64,000 nt of DNA, from assembly GCA_036405815.1 (NCBI GenBank), contig DASWWX010000013.1, forward strand, positions 6,840-70,839. The letters are read 5' to 3'. A program made the translations under genes and the position numbers. Numbering within the stretch: position 1 is the first letter of the stretch; each line of letters starts with the position of its first letter. The DNA comes from Solimonas sp036405815. Lineage in GTDB: Bacteria > Pseudomonadota > Gammaproteobacteria > Nevskiales > Nevskiaceae. The notes under the pieces are model-generated. The model did not search any database and was not told the origin of the DNA. It worked only from the letters and a program-made list of their open reading frames with translations. Below, in pieces: positions 52,921-62,235 of the stretch.

Positions 52921-54114
52921 TTACTGCGAGCGCAAGGCGTCGACGATCGGCAGGCGCGCGGCGCGGATCGCCGGGAACAGACCGCCGATCAGGCCCATCG
53001 TCAGCGCCCACAGAATGCCCTTCTCGATCAGCGCCGGCGTCACACGGAAGTCGAACGCGACCTGGCTAAAGGTCTGGAAGTTGAGCGTGTTGACGGTGTA
53101 GCCGTTGAAGAACAGATAGGCGAACAACGCGCCGACCAGTCCGCCGGCCAGCGCCAGCAGCAGCGATTCGATCATCACCGAGATCACCACCGGCAGGCCG
53201 CCGAAGCCCAGCGCGCGCAGCGTCGCGATCTCGACCGTGCGCGTGGCCACCGCCGCGTACATGACGTTGAGCGCGCCGAACACGGCGCCGATGCCCATGA
53301 TGACGGCAACGGTATAGCCGAGAATGCGGATCAGCAGGTGCAGCTGTTCCGAGCGCGAGGCGTAGTAGTCGGGTTCGCGTTGTACCGAGACACTGAGGCG
53401 CGGATCGGTGGTCAGCGCATCCTTGAAGCCCTGGAACGCGTCGGTGTTCTCCAGGCGCACGCTGACCGAGTTGTAGGCGGTGCGGCGCGAGGCGGTTTCC
53501 AGCGCGCCGTAATCGACCCACAGCTCGGATTCGTGCACGTCGCCCCCGGTCTCGAACAGGCCGACGATGGTCCAGGGGCCGTCGCGCACGTCGATGGTGC
53601 CGCCGAGCTTGAGCGTCTCGAACTGTGCGGCCACCGACGTGCCGACCACGACCTCGCGCACGCCGGGCTCGAACATGCGGCCCTGCACGACGCGGAACTC
53701 CGGCCGCACGTCGGCCAGCACATCGGCCTGCGTGCCGCGCACGACGACGTTGTTGGGCGAGGTCGAGCCGGGCTTGGCGACGTCGGTGAGCAGGTACATC
53801 TCGGGCAGGCTGTAGGGCTTGCCATCGGCGTTGCGCGCCACGCCGGGCGCGTCGGCGATGAGCTGCGCCTGTTCGCGGGTAATGACGCTGCTGAGTTCGT
53901 CGTTGGAGCCGCCGCGCAGCACGATGGTGCGGTCCTTTGTGCCGGTGCCGCCGAGCGTGGCCTCGAAGCCGGCGCCCATCGACAGCAGCGCGACCAGCAC
54001 GCCGACCACGCCGGCGATGCCGATGACGATGACCATCGACGTGCCGAGCCGCGACGGAATCGAGCGCACGTTGAGGGCGGTGACGGCGAGGACCTGATTG
54101 AGCGTATTGGCCAT
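52921..54114 (-). CDS. ABC transporter permease, FtsX/MacB type (second permease)
   Basis: The 397-residue protein has the FtsX/MacB topology: one N-terminal transmembrane segment (about 25-47), a large periplasmic domain (about 48-265), and three C-terminal transmembrane segments (about 275-300, 320-350, 365-385). The end shows PAIRAARLPIVDALRSQ, the family's typical terminal motif. With the adjacent permease and ATPase it forms a mechanotransmission-type exporter for lipids, lipoproteins or drugs. It starts at ATG 54114, 21 bp after the other permease's stop. Confidence 0.92.
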   Translation of the reverse strand: MANTLNQVLAVTALNVRSIPSRLGTSMVIVIGIAGVVGVLVALLSMGAGFEATLGGTGTKDRTIVLRGGSNDELSSVITREQAQLIADAPGVARNADGKPYSLPEMYLLTDVAKPGSTSPNNVVVRGTQADVLADVRPEFRVVQGRMFEPGVREVVVGTSVAAQFETLKLGGTIDVRDGPWTIVGLFETGGDVHESELWVDYGALETASRRTAYNSVSVRLENTDAFQGFKDALTTDPRLSVSVQREPDYYASRSEQLHLLIRILGYTVAVIMGIGAVFGALNVMYAAVATRTVEIATLRALGFGGLPVVISVMIESLLLALAGGLVGALFAYLFFNGYTVNTLNFQTFSQVAFDFRVTPALIEKGILWALTMGLIGGLFPAIRAARLPIVDALRSQ

Positions 54115-54135
54115 GGGTCGTTTTCTCCTGCGCGG

Positions 54136-55292
54136 TCAGTGCGCGGACAGTGCGTCGACGATCTTCAGCCGCATCGCGCGCACCGCCGGCGGCAGGCCGA
54201 CGATGATCGCGAGCAGCACCGCCAGGCCGATGGCGCCGGCGAAGGCCTCGGGCTTGAGCGCCAGGCCGGAGAAGCCGGGCAGCTTGGCAGCGATGCCCGG
54301 CAGCAGCAGGCCGGCAAGGCCGACACCGATGACGGCGGCGAGCAGGCACAGCGCCAGCGATTCGGCCAGCACCAGCGCCAGCACGGCGCCATCGGAATAG
54401 CCCAGTGTCTTCAGCACTGCCAGTTCCGGAATGCGTTCGCGCACCGACTGCATCATCGTGTTGCCGGTCAGGAACAGCAGCGTGAAGAACACCGCGCCGA
54501 TGATCGACGACAGGATCAGGCCGATGTCGCCCATCTGCTTGACGAAGGACTGGTTGAACGCCTTCTCGGTCTCGGTGCGCGTCTCGTTCGGCGAGTTGGC
54601 GAACAGCGCATCCACCTGCTTGACGATGGCCTCGTTCTCGGCCGGGTCCTTGGTCTTGATCACCAGCCAGCCGGTGGTGCCCTTGCCGAACTGGCGTGCC
54701 TCGTCGAAGTACTCGTGATGGAACAGCATCATCTCGTACATCGAGCGTTCCTTCGGGTTCTTCGTATCGAAGATGCCGACCAGGTCGAATTCCCAGTTGT
54801 TGGAGCCGTCGGCCAGCGGCCAGATGCCGGCGATGATCGGGATGCGGTCGCCGATCTTGAAGCCGAAACGGTCGGCCAGTGTCTTGGCGATGATCGCGCC
54901 GGTGCGCGTCGTCAGCATCGCCTGCTTCTGATCTTCCGGCAGCACGATCTCCGGGTACATCGCCAGGTACGGTTCGATCTCGGTCGGGAACTGCGGGAAG
55001 AAGTTGCTCTCCTTCTGGTAGTAGCCGCCGAACCAGCCTTGCGCGGCCACGCTGGCCACGCCCGGCAGGCTCTTGACCTGCTGCACGTGGCCATACGGCA
55101 GCACCTGCGTCAGCGAGTAGCGGCCGGTGGTGATCAGGCGATCCGCGCCCGCCACCTCGACGCCGGCGTTGAACGCGGCGTTGACGCCGGACAGCAGTGC
55201 GTAGAGCAGGAAGGCGACCATGATCGACAGCATCGTGAAGATCGTGCGCGGCTTGCGCCGCCACAGCGCCGCCCAGACCAGCGGCAGGTATT

Positions 55293-55296
<4 letters not shown>
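54136..55296 (-). CDS. ABC transporter permease, FtsX/MacB type (first permease)
   Basis: The 386-residue protein has the same plan: an N-terminal transmembrane segment (about 15-40), a periplasmic domain, and three transmembrane segments near the C-terminus, with RAMRLKIVDALSAH at the end. It is paralogous to the downstream permease; the two probably form a heterodimer. Translation starts at GTG 55296, in a GTGA overlap with the ATPase stop. That indicates tight coupling of subunit synthesis. Confidence 0.92.
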
Positions 55297-55985
<689 letters not shown>

Positions 55986-56100
55986 GTCGCTTCCCCTCTC
56001 GTGCTGCGGACGCACCCGGTCATCAACGAGGCGTCGCGATGTACGGCTGTGATAAAAAATAAAACAAAACGATAAAAGTTCTACAAATAAAAGCTTCGTA

Positions 56101-57324
56101 TCAGCGCTTTACCTGGACGGCGAGGCCGTCGCTGAACTGGGTCGGATCGCCCACGGCCAGCGTCTCGCCGGCACTCAGGCCGCTGCTCACGCGCACGCCG
56201 TCGGCGGCCTTGCCGGCGACGCGCACCGCGCGTCGCTCCAGCACATCGTCCTTGACCACGAACACCACGCCACGGTCGCCGTCGACCTGGATCGCGTCGG
56301 CGGCCACCAGCACGCCACCGGGCCGGGCCTCGGTATCGGCCTTGGCCGCTTCGCGGAATGCTACGCGTACCCCCATGTCCGGCAGGATGCGCGGGTCCTT
56401 GATCTTGAAGCCGACGCGCACTTTCACCGTCGCCTTGGAGCGATCCGCGGTCGGGATCACGGCGACGACCTCGGCCGGGATCTCCCAGTCGCTGTAGGCA
56501 TTGAGGCGTGCGCTGACCGGCTGGCCGGACTGCACGCGATTGATGAAGTTCTCGTTGACGTCGACTTCGATTTCCAGCGAGTCCATGTCCACCAGCGTGC
56601 CGATGCCGGTGCGCGTGCCGGCGCCACCGGCCGACAGCGGCGAAATCATCTCGCCCGGTTGCGCGTTCTTGACGGTGATGACGCCGGAGAACGGCGCCAG
56701 CACCACAGTGTCTTCGAGATTGCGCTGCTGCACGGTGACGCCGCGCTCGGCGACGGTGACGTTGCGCAGCGTGCTGTCGAGCCGCGCCTTGAGGCTGTCG
56801 ACCTGCGCCTGCGCGCTGTCGAGGCTGGCGACGCTGACCAGCTTGCGCTCGGCCAGTCCGCGATTGCGATCGAGCTGGCGCTGCGCTTCATCGAGCTGCA
56901 CGCGCACTTCCGCGAGCTGTGCGCGCGCGGCCTCGAGTTGCGACTGCGCCAGCGACAGCTGCGCCCGTGCGTTGATGTCGTCGATGCGTGCCAGCACCTG
57001 GCCTTCCTCGACGTTCATGCCTTCCTCGACCAGCACTTCAACCACCTTGCCGGTGACCTTGGAGGACACGGTGGCCTGACGACGCGCCACCACATAGCCG
57101 GAGGCGTCGAGCACCGAGGCGCTGGCGCCGCCGCCAGCGGGCATGGCGCGCACGGTCGTGGTCTGGACCAGCAGCGGCGACGGCCGCAGCAGCAGCCAGG
57201 CGGCCAGTACGGCGACCAGGCCGGCAGCGATCAGGACCGGCCATAGCCAGCGCGGGCGCTGCGGCGTGGTATTGGCATTGCGGTCGATGCGAAGCTGCCC
57301 GAGCAGGGCGGACTTGTCGTTCAT
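56101..57324 (-). CDS. Periplasmic adaptor (membrane-fusion) protein, MacA/HlyD type
   Basis: The 407-residue protein has a short cytoplasmic N-terminus and one transmembrane anchor (about 26-48). A lipoyl/barrel-sandwich half (ASGYVVARRQATVSSKVTG) is followed by a long coiled-coil hairpin (about 115-195) rich in Gln, Ala and Arg, the other lipoyl half, and beta-barrel and membrane-proximal domains. It links the ABC permeases to an outer-membrane channel, which is not in this window. ATG at 57324. A 115-bp, partly AT-rich gap follows it before the ATPase gene, so an internal promoter is possible. Confidence 0.92.
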   Translation of the reverse strand: MNDKSALLGQLRIDRNANTTPQRPRWLWPVLIAAGLVAVLAAWLLLRPSPLLVQTTTVRAMPAGGGASASVLDASGYVVARRQATVSSKVTGKVVEVLVEEGMNVEEGQVLARIDDINARAQLSLAQSQLEAARAQLAEVRVQLDEAQRQLDRNRGLAERKLVSVASLDSAQAQVDSLKARLDSTLRNVTVAERGVTVQQRNLEDTVVLAPFSGVITVKNAQPGEMISPLSAGGAGTRTGIGTLVDMDSLEIEVDVNENFINRVQSGQPVSARLNAYSDWEIPAEVVAVIPTADRSKATVKVRVGFKIKDPRILPDMGVRVAFREAAKADTEARPGGVLVAADAIQVDGDRGVVFVVKDDVLERRAVRVAGKAADGVRVSSGLSAGETLAVGDPTQFSDGLAVQVKR

Positions 57325-57503
57325 GGAAGGCGGGGAGGACTGGCAGCGTCGGGGCGCAGTGTGACCGCAATCACGGCGCGCTTCAAAGGTGCGGCTCGTG
57401 CCTGTGCCGGCGGCCCGATTCCGCGGCCCTGCGCCGCTGCCGGCGAGTGGGGTGCGGCCTTATGATGCGGGCTGTTCCCGTCGTTCTCCGGTCCGATTCC
57501 TCC

Positions 57504-58199
57504 ATGGCGCGCAAGGCCGCATCCGATCACACGCGTTCTGTGACGCCCAGCTGCTTCATCGTCGGCGCCGGTCCCGGCATCGGCCAGTCCTGCGCGCGTG
57601 CCTTCGCCGATGAGGGCCATGACGTCGCGTTGATCGCGCGCCGTCCGCAGCGTCTGCAGGAGGCCGCGCGCGAACTGCGACAGGCCAGCGGCCGCCGTAT
57701 CGAGACGTATGCCGCGGACGCCGCTTCGGAAACCTCGCTGCTCGGTGCGCTGGAGGCGGCGAGCGCGGATCTGGGGGCGCCGTCGGTGCTGATCTACAAC
57801 GCCGCCAGCGCACAGCTCGGCAAGCCGACGACGATTCCGGTGGAGCGGCTGATCGAAGACTTTCGCGTCAACGTTGCCGGTGCGCTGGTGGCGGCGCGCA
57901 CGGTGGCGCCCGGCATGGTCGCGCGCGGGCAGGGCACGATCCTGTTCACCGGCGGCGGATCGGCCTACGAGCCGGCGGCCGACTATGCCGCGCTGTCGCT
58001 GGGCAAGGCGGCGCTGCGCTCGCTGACCTATACGCTGGCGCAGGAGCTGGGTCGCAGCGGTGTGCATGTGGGCATGGTCACGGTCTACGGCTTCGTGCAG
58101 GCCGGTACGCATTTCGATCCGGACCTGATCGCGCAGTCCTATCTGAAGCTGCATCGTCAGCCCAAGGGTCACTTCGACATCGAGGCGGTGTACCGCTGA
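57504..58199 (+). CDS. Atypical short-chain dehydrogenase/reductase
   Basis: The 231-residue Rossmann-fold protein has a variant coenzyme motif GAGPGIGQS near the N-terminus, then LIYNAAS and VNVAGALVAART. The catalytic region reads TGGGSAYEPAADYAALSLGK; the residue four before the lysine is leucine, not the usual tyrosine. Thus the canonical YxxxK is missing and activity is doubtful or different. The stop codon overlaps the start of the GlpD-like gene by one base (TGATG). ATG at 57504 is preferred over upstream in-frame starts. No signal peptide. Confidence 0.85.
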   Translation: MARKAASDHTRSVTPSCFIVGAGPGIGQSCARAFADEGHDVALIARRPQRLQEAARELRQASGRRIETYAADAASETSLLGALEAASADLGAPSVLIYNAASAQLGKPTTIPVERLIEDFRVNVAGALVAARTVAPGMVARGQGTILFTGGGSAYEPAADYAALSLGKAALRSLTYTLAQELGRSGVHVGMVTVYGFVQAGTHFDPDLIAQSYLKLHRQPKGHFDIEAVYR

Positions 58200-59746
58200 T
58201 GGCACGCGCGGCCTTTCCGCTGGTTCGCGACGTCGCCGCTTTGCGCGGCGAGCGCTTCGACGTGCTGGTCATCGGCGGCGGCATCTATGGCGCCTGGACC
58301 GCTTACGACGCCGCCAGCCGCGGCCTGAAAGTCGCGCTGGTCGAGAAGCAGGACTGGGGCGCCGGCACGTCGTCGGCATCGAGCAAGCTGATCCACGGTG
58401 GTTTGCGCTATCTCGAACATTACGAGTTCGGCCTGGTACGGCACGCGCTCAAGGAACGGCGCACGCTGTATCGCATCGCGCCGCATCTGGTCCGCCCGCT
58501 GAACTTCGTGTTGCCGATGTGGAAGGGGCCGCGCGCCGGCCCGTTCATGGTCTCGGCGGGGCTGGTGCTGTACGACCTGCTGGCACTGGGCTCGCAGCCG
58601 GTGCCGCGCCACAAACATCACCGGTCGCGCGAGCTGCTGGCGCGTTACCCCTTCGTCGATCCGGACAAGCTGCTGGGCGGCTTCCGCTACGGCGACTGCC
58701 AGGAAGACGATGCGCGCATGACGCTGGTTGTCACCGCGGCGGCGCAGGCCAGCGGGGCGATCTGCGCCAATCGCGTTGCTGCGCTGCGGCTGCTGGAGGA
58801 GCACAGTGCGGTCTGCGGCGCGGAGCTGCGCGATGAGGCCGGCGGCGAGACCTTCGCCCTGCATGCCGATGTCGTCGTCAACGCCGCCGGCCCGTGGGCG
58901 CCGTTCCTGCTTGGTGAGCGTGCACCGGCCGTCAAACTGATCAAGGGCACGCACCTGATCCTGCCGGCGATCGCCGGCTGCAACGAGGCCTTCCTGCTGA
59001 CCGCAGCCGATGGTCGCGTGTTCTTCGTGATCCCCTGGTATGGCCGCACGCTGGTCGGCACCACCGAGTCCAAGGTCTCGCATCCGTCGGAGGCGCAGCC
59101 GACCGATGAGGAGACCCGCTACCTGCTCGATGGCGTGCGCCGCGGGCTGCCGGGCCTGGGCTGGACCGAGAACGACGTCATCGGCCGTTTCTCGGGCGTG
59201 CGCATGCTGCAGGCCGAGGAGGCCGATTCGCTGGCGGCGGTCAGCCGCGAGTTCGCGGTGACGCTGCCGCGGCCGAAACTGATCATGCACATCGGCGGCA
59301 AGTACACGACCTCGCGCAGCGACAGCATCGAGATCGTCGATGCGGTGTTCCAGGCGCTGGGCCGCAAGCCGCCGCGTTCGACCACGCATGCGCGGCCGCT
59401 GCCGGGCGCGCCCGACGGCGTGTTCGAGGACTGGCAGGCGCACGCGATCCAGGATCTGGCGGCCGCCGGCATCGATCTGGAAGCGGCGCGCTGGCTGACG
59501 CTGCGCCATGGCACCGGCATCGCCGACATCCTGGCGCTGCTGCGCGAGCGCCCCGCGCTCGCCGAGCGCATTGACGAGCATGCGCCCTTCGTGATGGCCG
59601 AGGCGGTGCACGCACTGCGTGCCGAGATGGCCGGGTCGATGGATGACATCGCGCGTCGACGCATGCCGCTGTCGCTGCTACTGCGTGGCGATGCCTGGCG
59701 CGCGCGCCTGCAACCGCTGCTGGCCGAGGCCGGTCTGCGCGATTGA
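58199..59746 (+). CDS. FAD-dependent glycerol-3-phosphate dehydrogenase-like protein
   Basis: The 515-residue flavoprotein begins with DVLVIGGGIYGAWTAYDAAS, followed by the GlpD signature TSSASSKLIHGGLRYLEHYE. AAGPWAPFLL, KGTHLILP and RVFFVIPWYGRTLVGTTES are further conserved parts. The C-terminal domain (about 390-515) is helical. It probably oxidises sn-glycerol-3-phosphate, or a similar alpha-hydroxy compound, and feeds electrons to quinone. It could also be a specialised paralogue, since no glpF or glpK is near. The one-base overlap with the SDR gene implies a functional link. Confidence 0.9.
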   Translation: MARAAFPLVRDVAALRGERFDVLVIGGGIYGAWTAYDAASRGLKVALVEKQDWGAGTSSASSKLIHGGLRYLEHYEFGLVRHALKERRTLYRIAPHLVRPLNFVLPMWKGPRAGPFMVSAGLVLYDLLALGSQPVPRHKHHRSRELLARYPFVDPDKLLGGFRYGDCQEDDARMTLVVTAAAQASGAICANRVAALRLLEEHSAVCGAELRDEAGGETFALHADVVVNAAGPWAPFLLGERAPAVKLIKGTHLILPAIAGCNEAFLLTAADGRVFFVIPWYGRTLVGTTESKVSHPSEAQPTDEETRYLLDGVRRGLPGLGWTENDVIGRFSGVRMLQAEEADSLAAVSREFAVTLPRPKLIMHIGGKYTTSRSDSIEIVDAVFQALGRKPPRSTTHARPLPGAPDGVFEDWQAHAIQDLAAAGIDLEAARWLTLRHGTGIADILALLRERPALAERIDEHAPFVMAEAVHALRAEMAGSMDDIARRRMPLSLLLRGDAWRARLQPLLAEAGLRD

Positions 59747-59896
59747 TGCGGGGGCTATTGATGCAGTGCAGCGTGGCGGCCTCGGCACGCGCGGGCCGGC
59801 GACGCTTGCCGTAGGTCTGGTCCGACGAACGGTAGGAATCTTCGGCCCTCACGAGCGATTCCCTGATTGAGCGATCCCCTCTCCTTGCGGATACTC

Positions 59897-59914
59897 GCCT
59901 CGATAACACGAGGC
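59897..59914. promoter_or_regulatory. Dyad upstream of the lipase gene
   Basis: GCCTCG-ATAACA-CGAGGC at 59897-59914 is a perfect 6-bp inverted repeat in the 236 bp before the lipase gene. It may be an operator or a terminator of the GlpD-like gene. No T-tract is present. Confidence 0.3.
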
Positions 59915-59982
59915 GCCCGGCGAGACAGGGCGCTATCCATTCGCGGGTGCAGAGCGCCCGCTTGCGAGAACAGGAGAGCGAT

Positions 59983-62220
59983 ATGAGCGTGCTGCGGCTT
60001 GCCCCCGTGCTGCTGGCGTTGGCGTTAGGCGCCTGCGGAAAGAACGACAACGGCGACGGCGGTCTGTCGGAAGTCGATTCGAAGCTGTTCTCGCTGTTTG
60101 ATCCGGTCGCCGCCAGCGCGGTGATTCCGTTTCCGAACGACGGCCTGTTCACCGGCACCACCGACGGCACGCTCAACATTCCCAATCCCGGCGCCACGCC
60201 GTTCGTCACCGACGCCAACCGCCAGGACGGCTTCTCCACTGCAGCTTCGCTGTTCACCGACCTGATCGGTCGCGTCGACTTGTCATCCGCGAACCAGCCG
60301 GGCAGCGTGATCGTCATCAATACGCGCACGCTGACGCCGCTGGTGCCGGGCGTCGACTATCGCGTGCAGCTGTCGAACGCGGTCGATCCGGCCAGCGGCC
60401 TGCCGCTGGATCAGCTGCGTTCGCGCCTGCTGATCGAACCGCTGAAGCCGCTCGATGCCAAGACCACCTATCTGGTCGCGGTGACACGCCAGCTGCGCTC
60501 CAGCGATGGCGTGCCGGCCGAGCCTGCAGAACTGTTCAAGGTCGTGACCTCATCGACGCCGGTCGCCGAACAGACGCTGCCGATCCTGACCACGCTCACC
60601 GACGTGCAGAAGGCGACGCTGGAGGGGCTGCGCGGCCTCTACACCACGCGCATCCTGCCCGGCCTGAATGCGGCCGGTTTGCCGACCGCCAGCCTGGTGA
60701 TCGCCTGGCCGTTCACGACGCAGTCGATCCGCGACACGCTGGCGGCGGTCGGGGGCGCGACCACCGCGCAACCGCTGACGCTCGTGAATACCGGTCTGAC
60801 CACGCAGGACGCGATCGCGGCGCTGCCGCCGGTCGCCGATCTGTACGCCGGCAGCCTGGTGCTGCCGTACTACCTGCCGGATGCAACGGCGACGCCGGAG
60901 GACGGCGACTTCCTGATCGGTACCACGCCGGACAATCCGCTGACCGGTTACTGGCGCGCCGATCCGGCGGTGCGCGCCGACGGCAACGCGCCCAACGGCG
61001 CGCCTTGCGCCGCGCTCGAGCCCAGCGACAGCACCACGGCCTGCTTCCCGATGCCGCGCGCGCGCGCCGCGCAGACCGTGCCGGTGCTGGTGGCGGTGCC
61101 GAACGCCGCGAGCGGCCGCACGATGCCCAGCAGTGGCTGGCCGGTCGTCGTGTTCCAGCACGGCATCACCGGCAACCGTTCGCAGATGCTGCCGCTGGCA
61201 CCGGCCCTGGCGGCCGCCGGTTTCGCGGTCGTCGCCATCGACCTGCCGCTGCACGGCCTGCCGCCGGGTGATCCGCTGCGCGTGCCCGGCACCACCGAGC
61301 GCACCTTCGATCTCGATCTGGTCAACAACGGCAGCGGTGCGCCGCCGGGCGGCGACGGTGCCGATGCGTCCGGAACGCACTTCATCAACCTGGGCAGCCT
61401 GATCACCAGCCGCGACAACCTGCGGCAGGCGGTCGCGGATCTGTTCACGCTGACCGCCTCGGTGGGCGGCGCCAATCTGCTGCAGCCGGGTGCGGGCGGC
61501 CTGACGCCGAGCGGTGCGCGCTTCGACGGCAATGGCGTGCGCCATGTCGGTCACTCCCTGGGCGGCATCGTCACTGGCACCTTCCTCGGTCTCAACGACG
61601 CCGAGACCGCGGCCGTGCTGGCGATGCCGGGCGGCGGTATCGCCAAGCTGCTCGACGGCTCTGCCTCGTTTGGTCCGCGCATCGCCGCGGGTCTGGCGGC
61701 GAGCACCGGCGGCAATCCGCCGGCGAGCCGCATTGTCGAAGGGAACGACAACTACGAGACCTTCCTGCGCTTCGCGCAGACGCTGGTCGATTCCGGCGAC
61801 CCGATCAACTACGCCAGCGCGGCCAGCGCCGCGCATCCGGTGCTGCTGTTCGAGGTGGTGGGCGATGCCGTGGTGCCGAACTGCACGATCGCCGGCGACG
61901 CCGCGTGCCCGGCCACCGACCGGATCCCGATCTCCGGCTACCTGTCGGGCACCGATCCGCTGGTGCGGGCCATGGGTCTGGCCTTCATCCCCGGACCGGC
62001 GCAGGGTGACGCGCTGACGGTGCCGGCGGCGTCGCAGACGCTGACCGGGACGGCGGCGCGCAACAACGTCGTGCGCTTCGCCCAGGGCGATCACGGTTCG
62101 ATCCTGAACCCGGCCGCCAACGCCGGCGTGACCTGCGAGATGCAGCGTCAGGCCGCGAGCTTCCTCGCCAGCAACGGCGGGGCGCTGGTCATCGGCGCCT
62201 GCAGCGCCGCGTCGAACTAA
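59983..62220 (+). CDS. Lipase/phospholipase-like lipoprotein (Lipase_bact_N, VolA/Pla-1-like)
   Basis: The 745-residue protein has a lipoprotein signal peptide (lipobox LGAC). The N-terminal module SAVIPFPNDGLFTGTTDGTL matches the bacterial virulence-factor lipase N-terminal domain. An alpha/beta-hydrolase core follows: VVVFQHGITGNRSQML, the nucleophile elbow VGHSLGGI with S525, and a late His probably in FAQGDHGSILNP near 706. VolA-like enzymes are surface-exposed lysophospholipases that release fatty acids for uptake. ATG at 59983 follows AGGAGA. It is 15 bp upstream of the DUF1302 gene, forming an operon. Confidence 0.9.
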   Translation: MSVLRLAPVLLALALGACGKNDNGDGGLSEVDSKLFSLFDPVAASAVIPFPNDGLFTGTTDGTLNIPNPGATPFVTDANRQDGFSTAASLFTDLIGRVDLSSANQPGSVIVINTRTLTPLVPGVDYRVQLSNAVDPASGLPLDQLRSRLLIEPLKPLDAKTTYLVAVTRQLRSSDGVPAEPAELFKVVTSSTPVAEQTLPILTTLTDVQKATLEGLRGLYTTRILPGLNAAGLPTASLVIAWPFTTQSIRDTLAAVGGATTAQPLTLVNTGLTTQDAIAALPPVADLYAGSLVLPYYLPDATATPEDGDFLIGTTPDNPLTGYWRADPAVRADGNAPNGAPCAALEPSDSTTACFPMPRARAAQTVPVLVAVPNAASGRTMPSSGWPVVVFQHGITGNRSQMLPLAPALAAAGFAVVAIDLPLHGLPPGDPLRVPGTTERTFDLDLVNNGSGAPPGGDGADASGTHFINLGSLITSRDNLRQAVADLFTLTASVGGANLLQPGAGGLTPSGARFDGNGVRHVGHSLGGIVTGTFLGLNDAETAAVLAMPGGGIAKLLDGSASFGPRIAAGLAASTGGNPPASRIVEGNDNYETFLRFAQTLVDSGDPINYASAASAAHPVLLFEVVGDAVVPNCTIAGDAACPATDRIPISGYLSGTDPLVRAMGLAFIPGPAQGDALTVPAASQTLTGTAARNNVVRFAQGDHGSILNPAANAGVTCEMQRQAASFLASNGGALVIGACSAASN

Positions 62221-62235
62221 GAGGAGATCGACCAC

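Noticed and set aside
55986..56100. A possible small gene between the ABC ATPase and adaptor genes
   Set aside because: The segment is AT-rich and has no open frame with a ribosome binding site. It is more likely a promoter or spacer.
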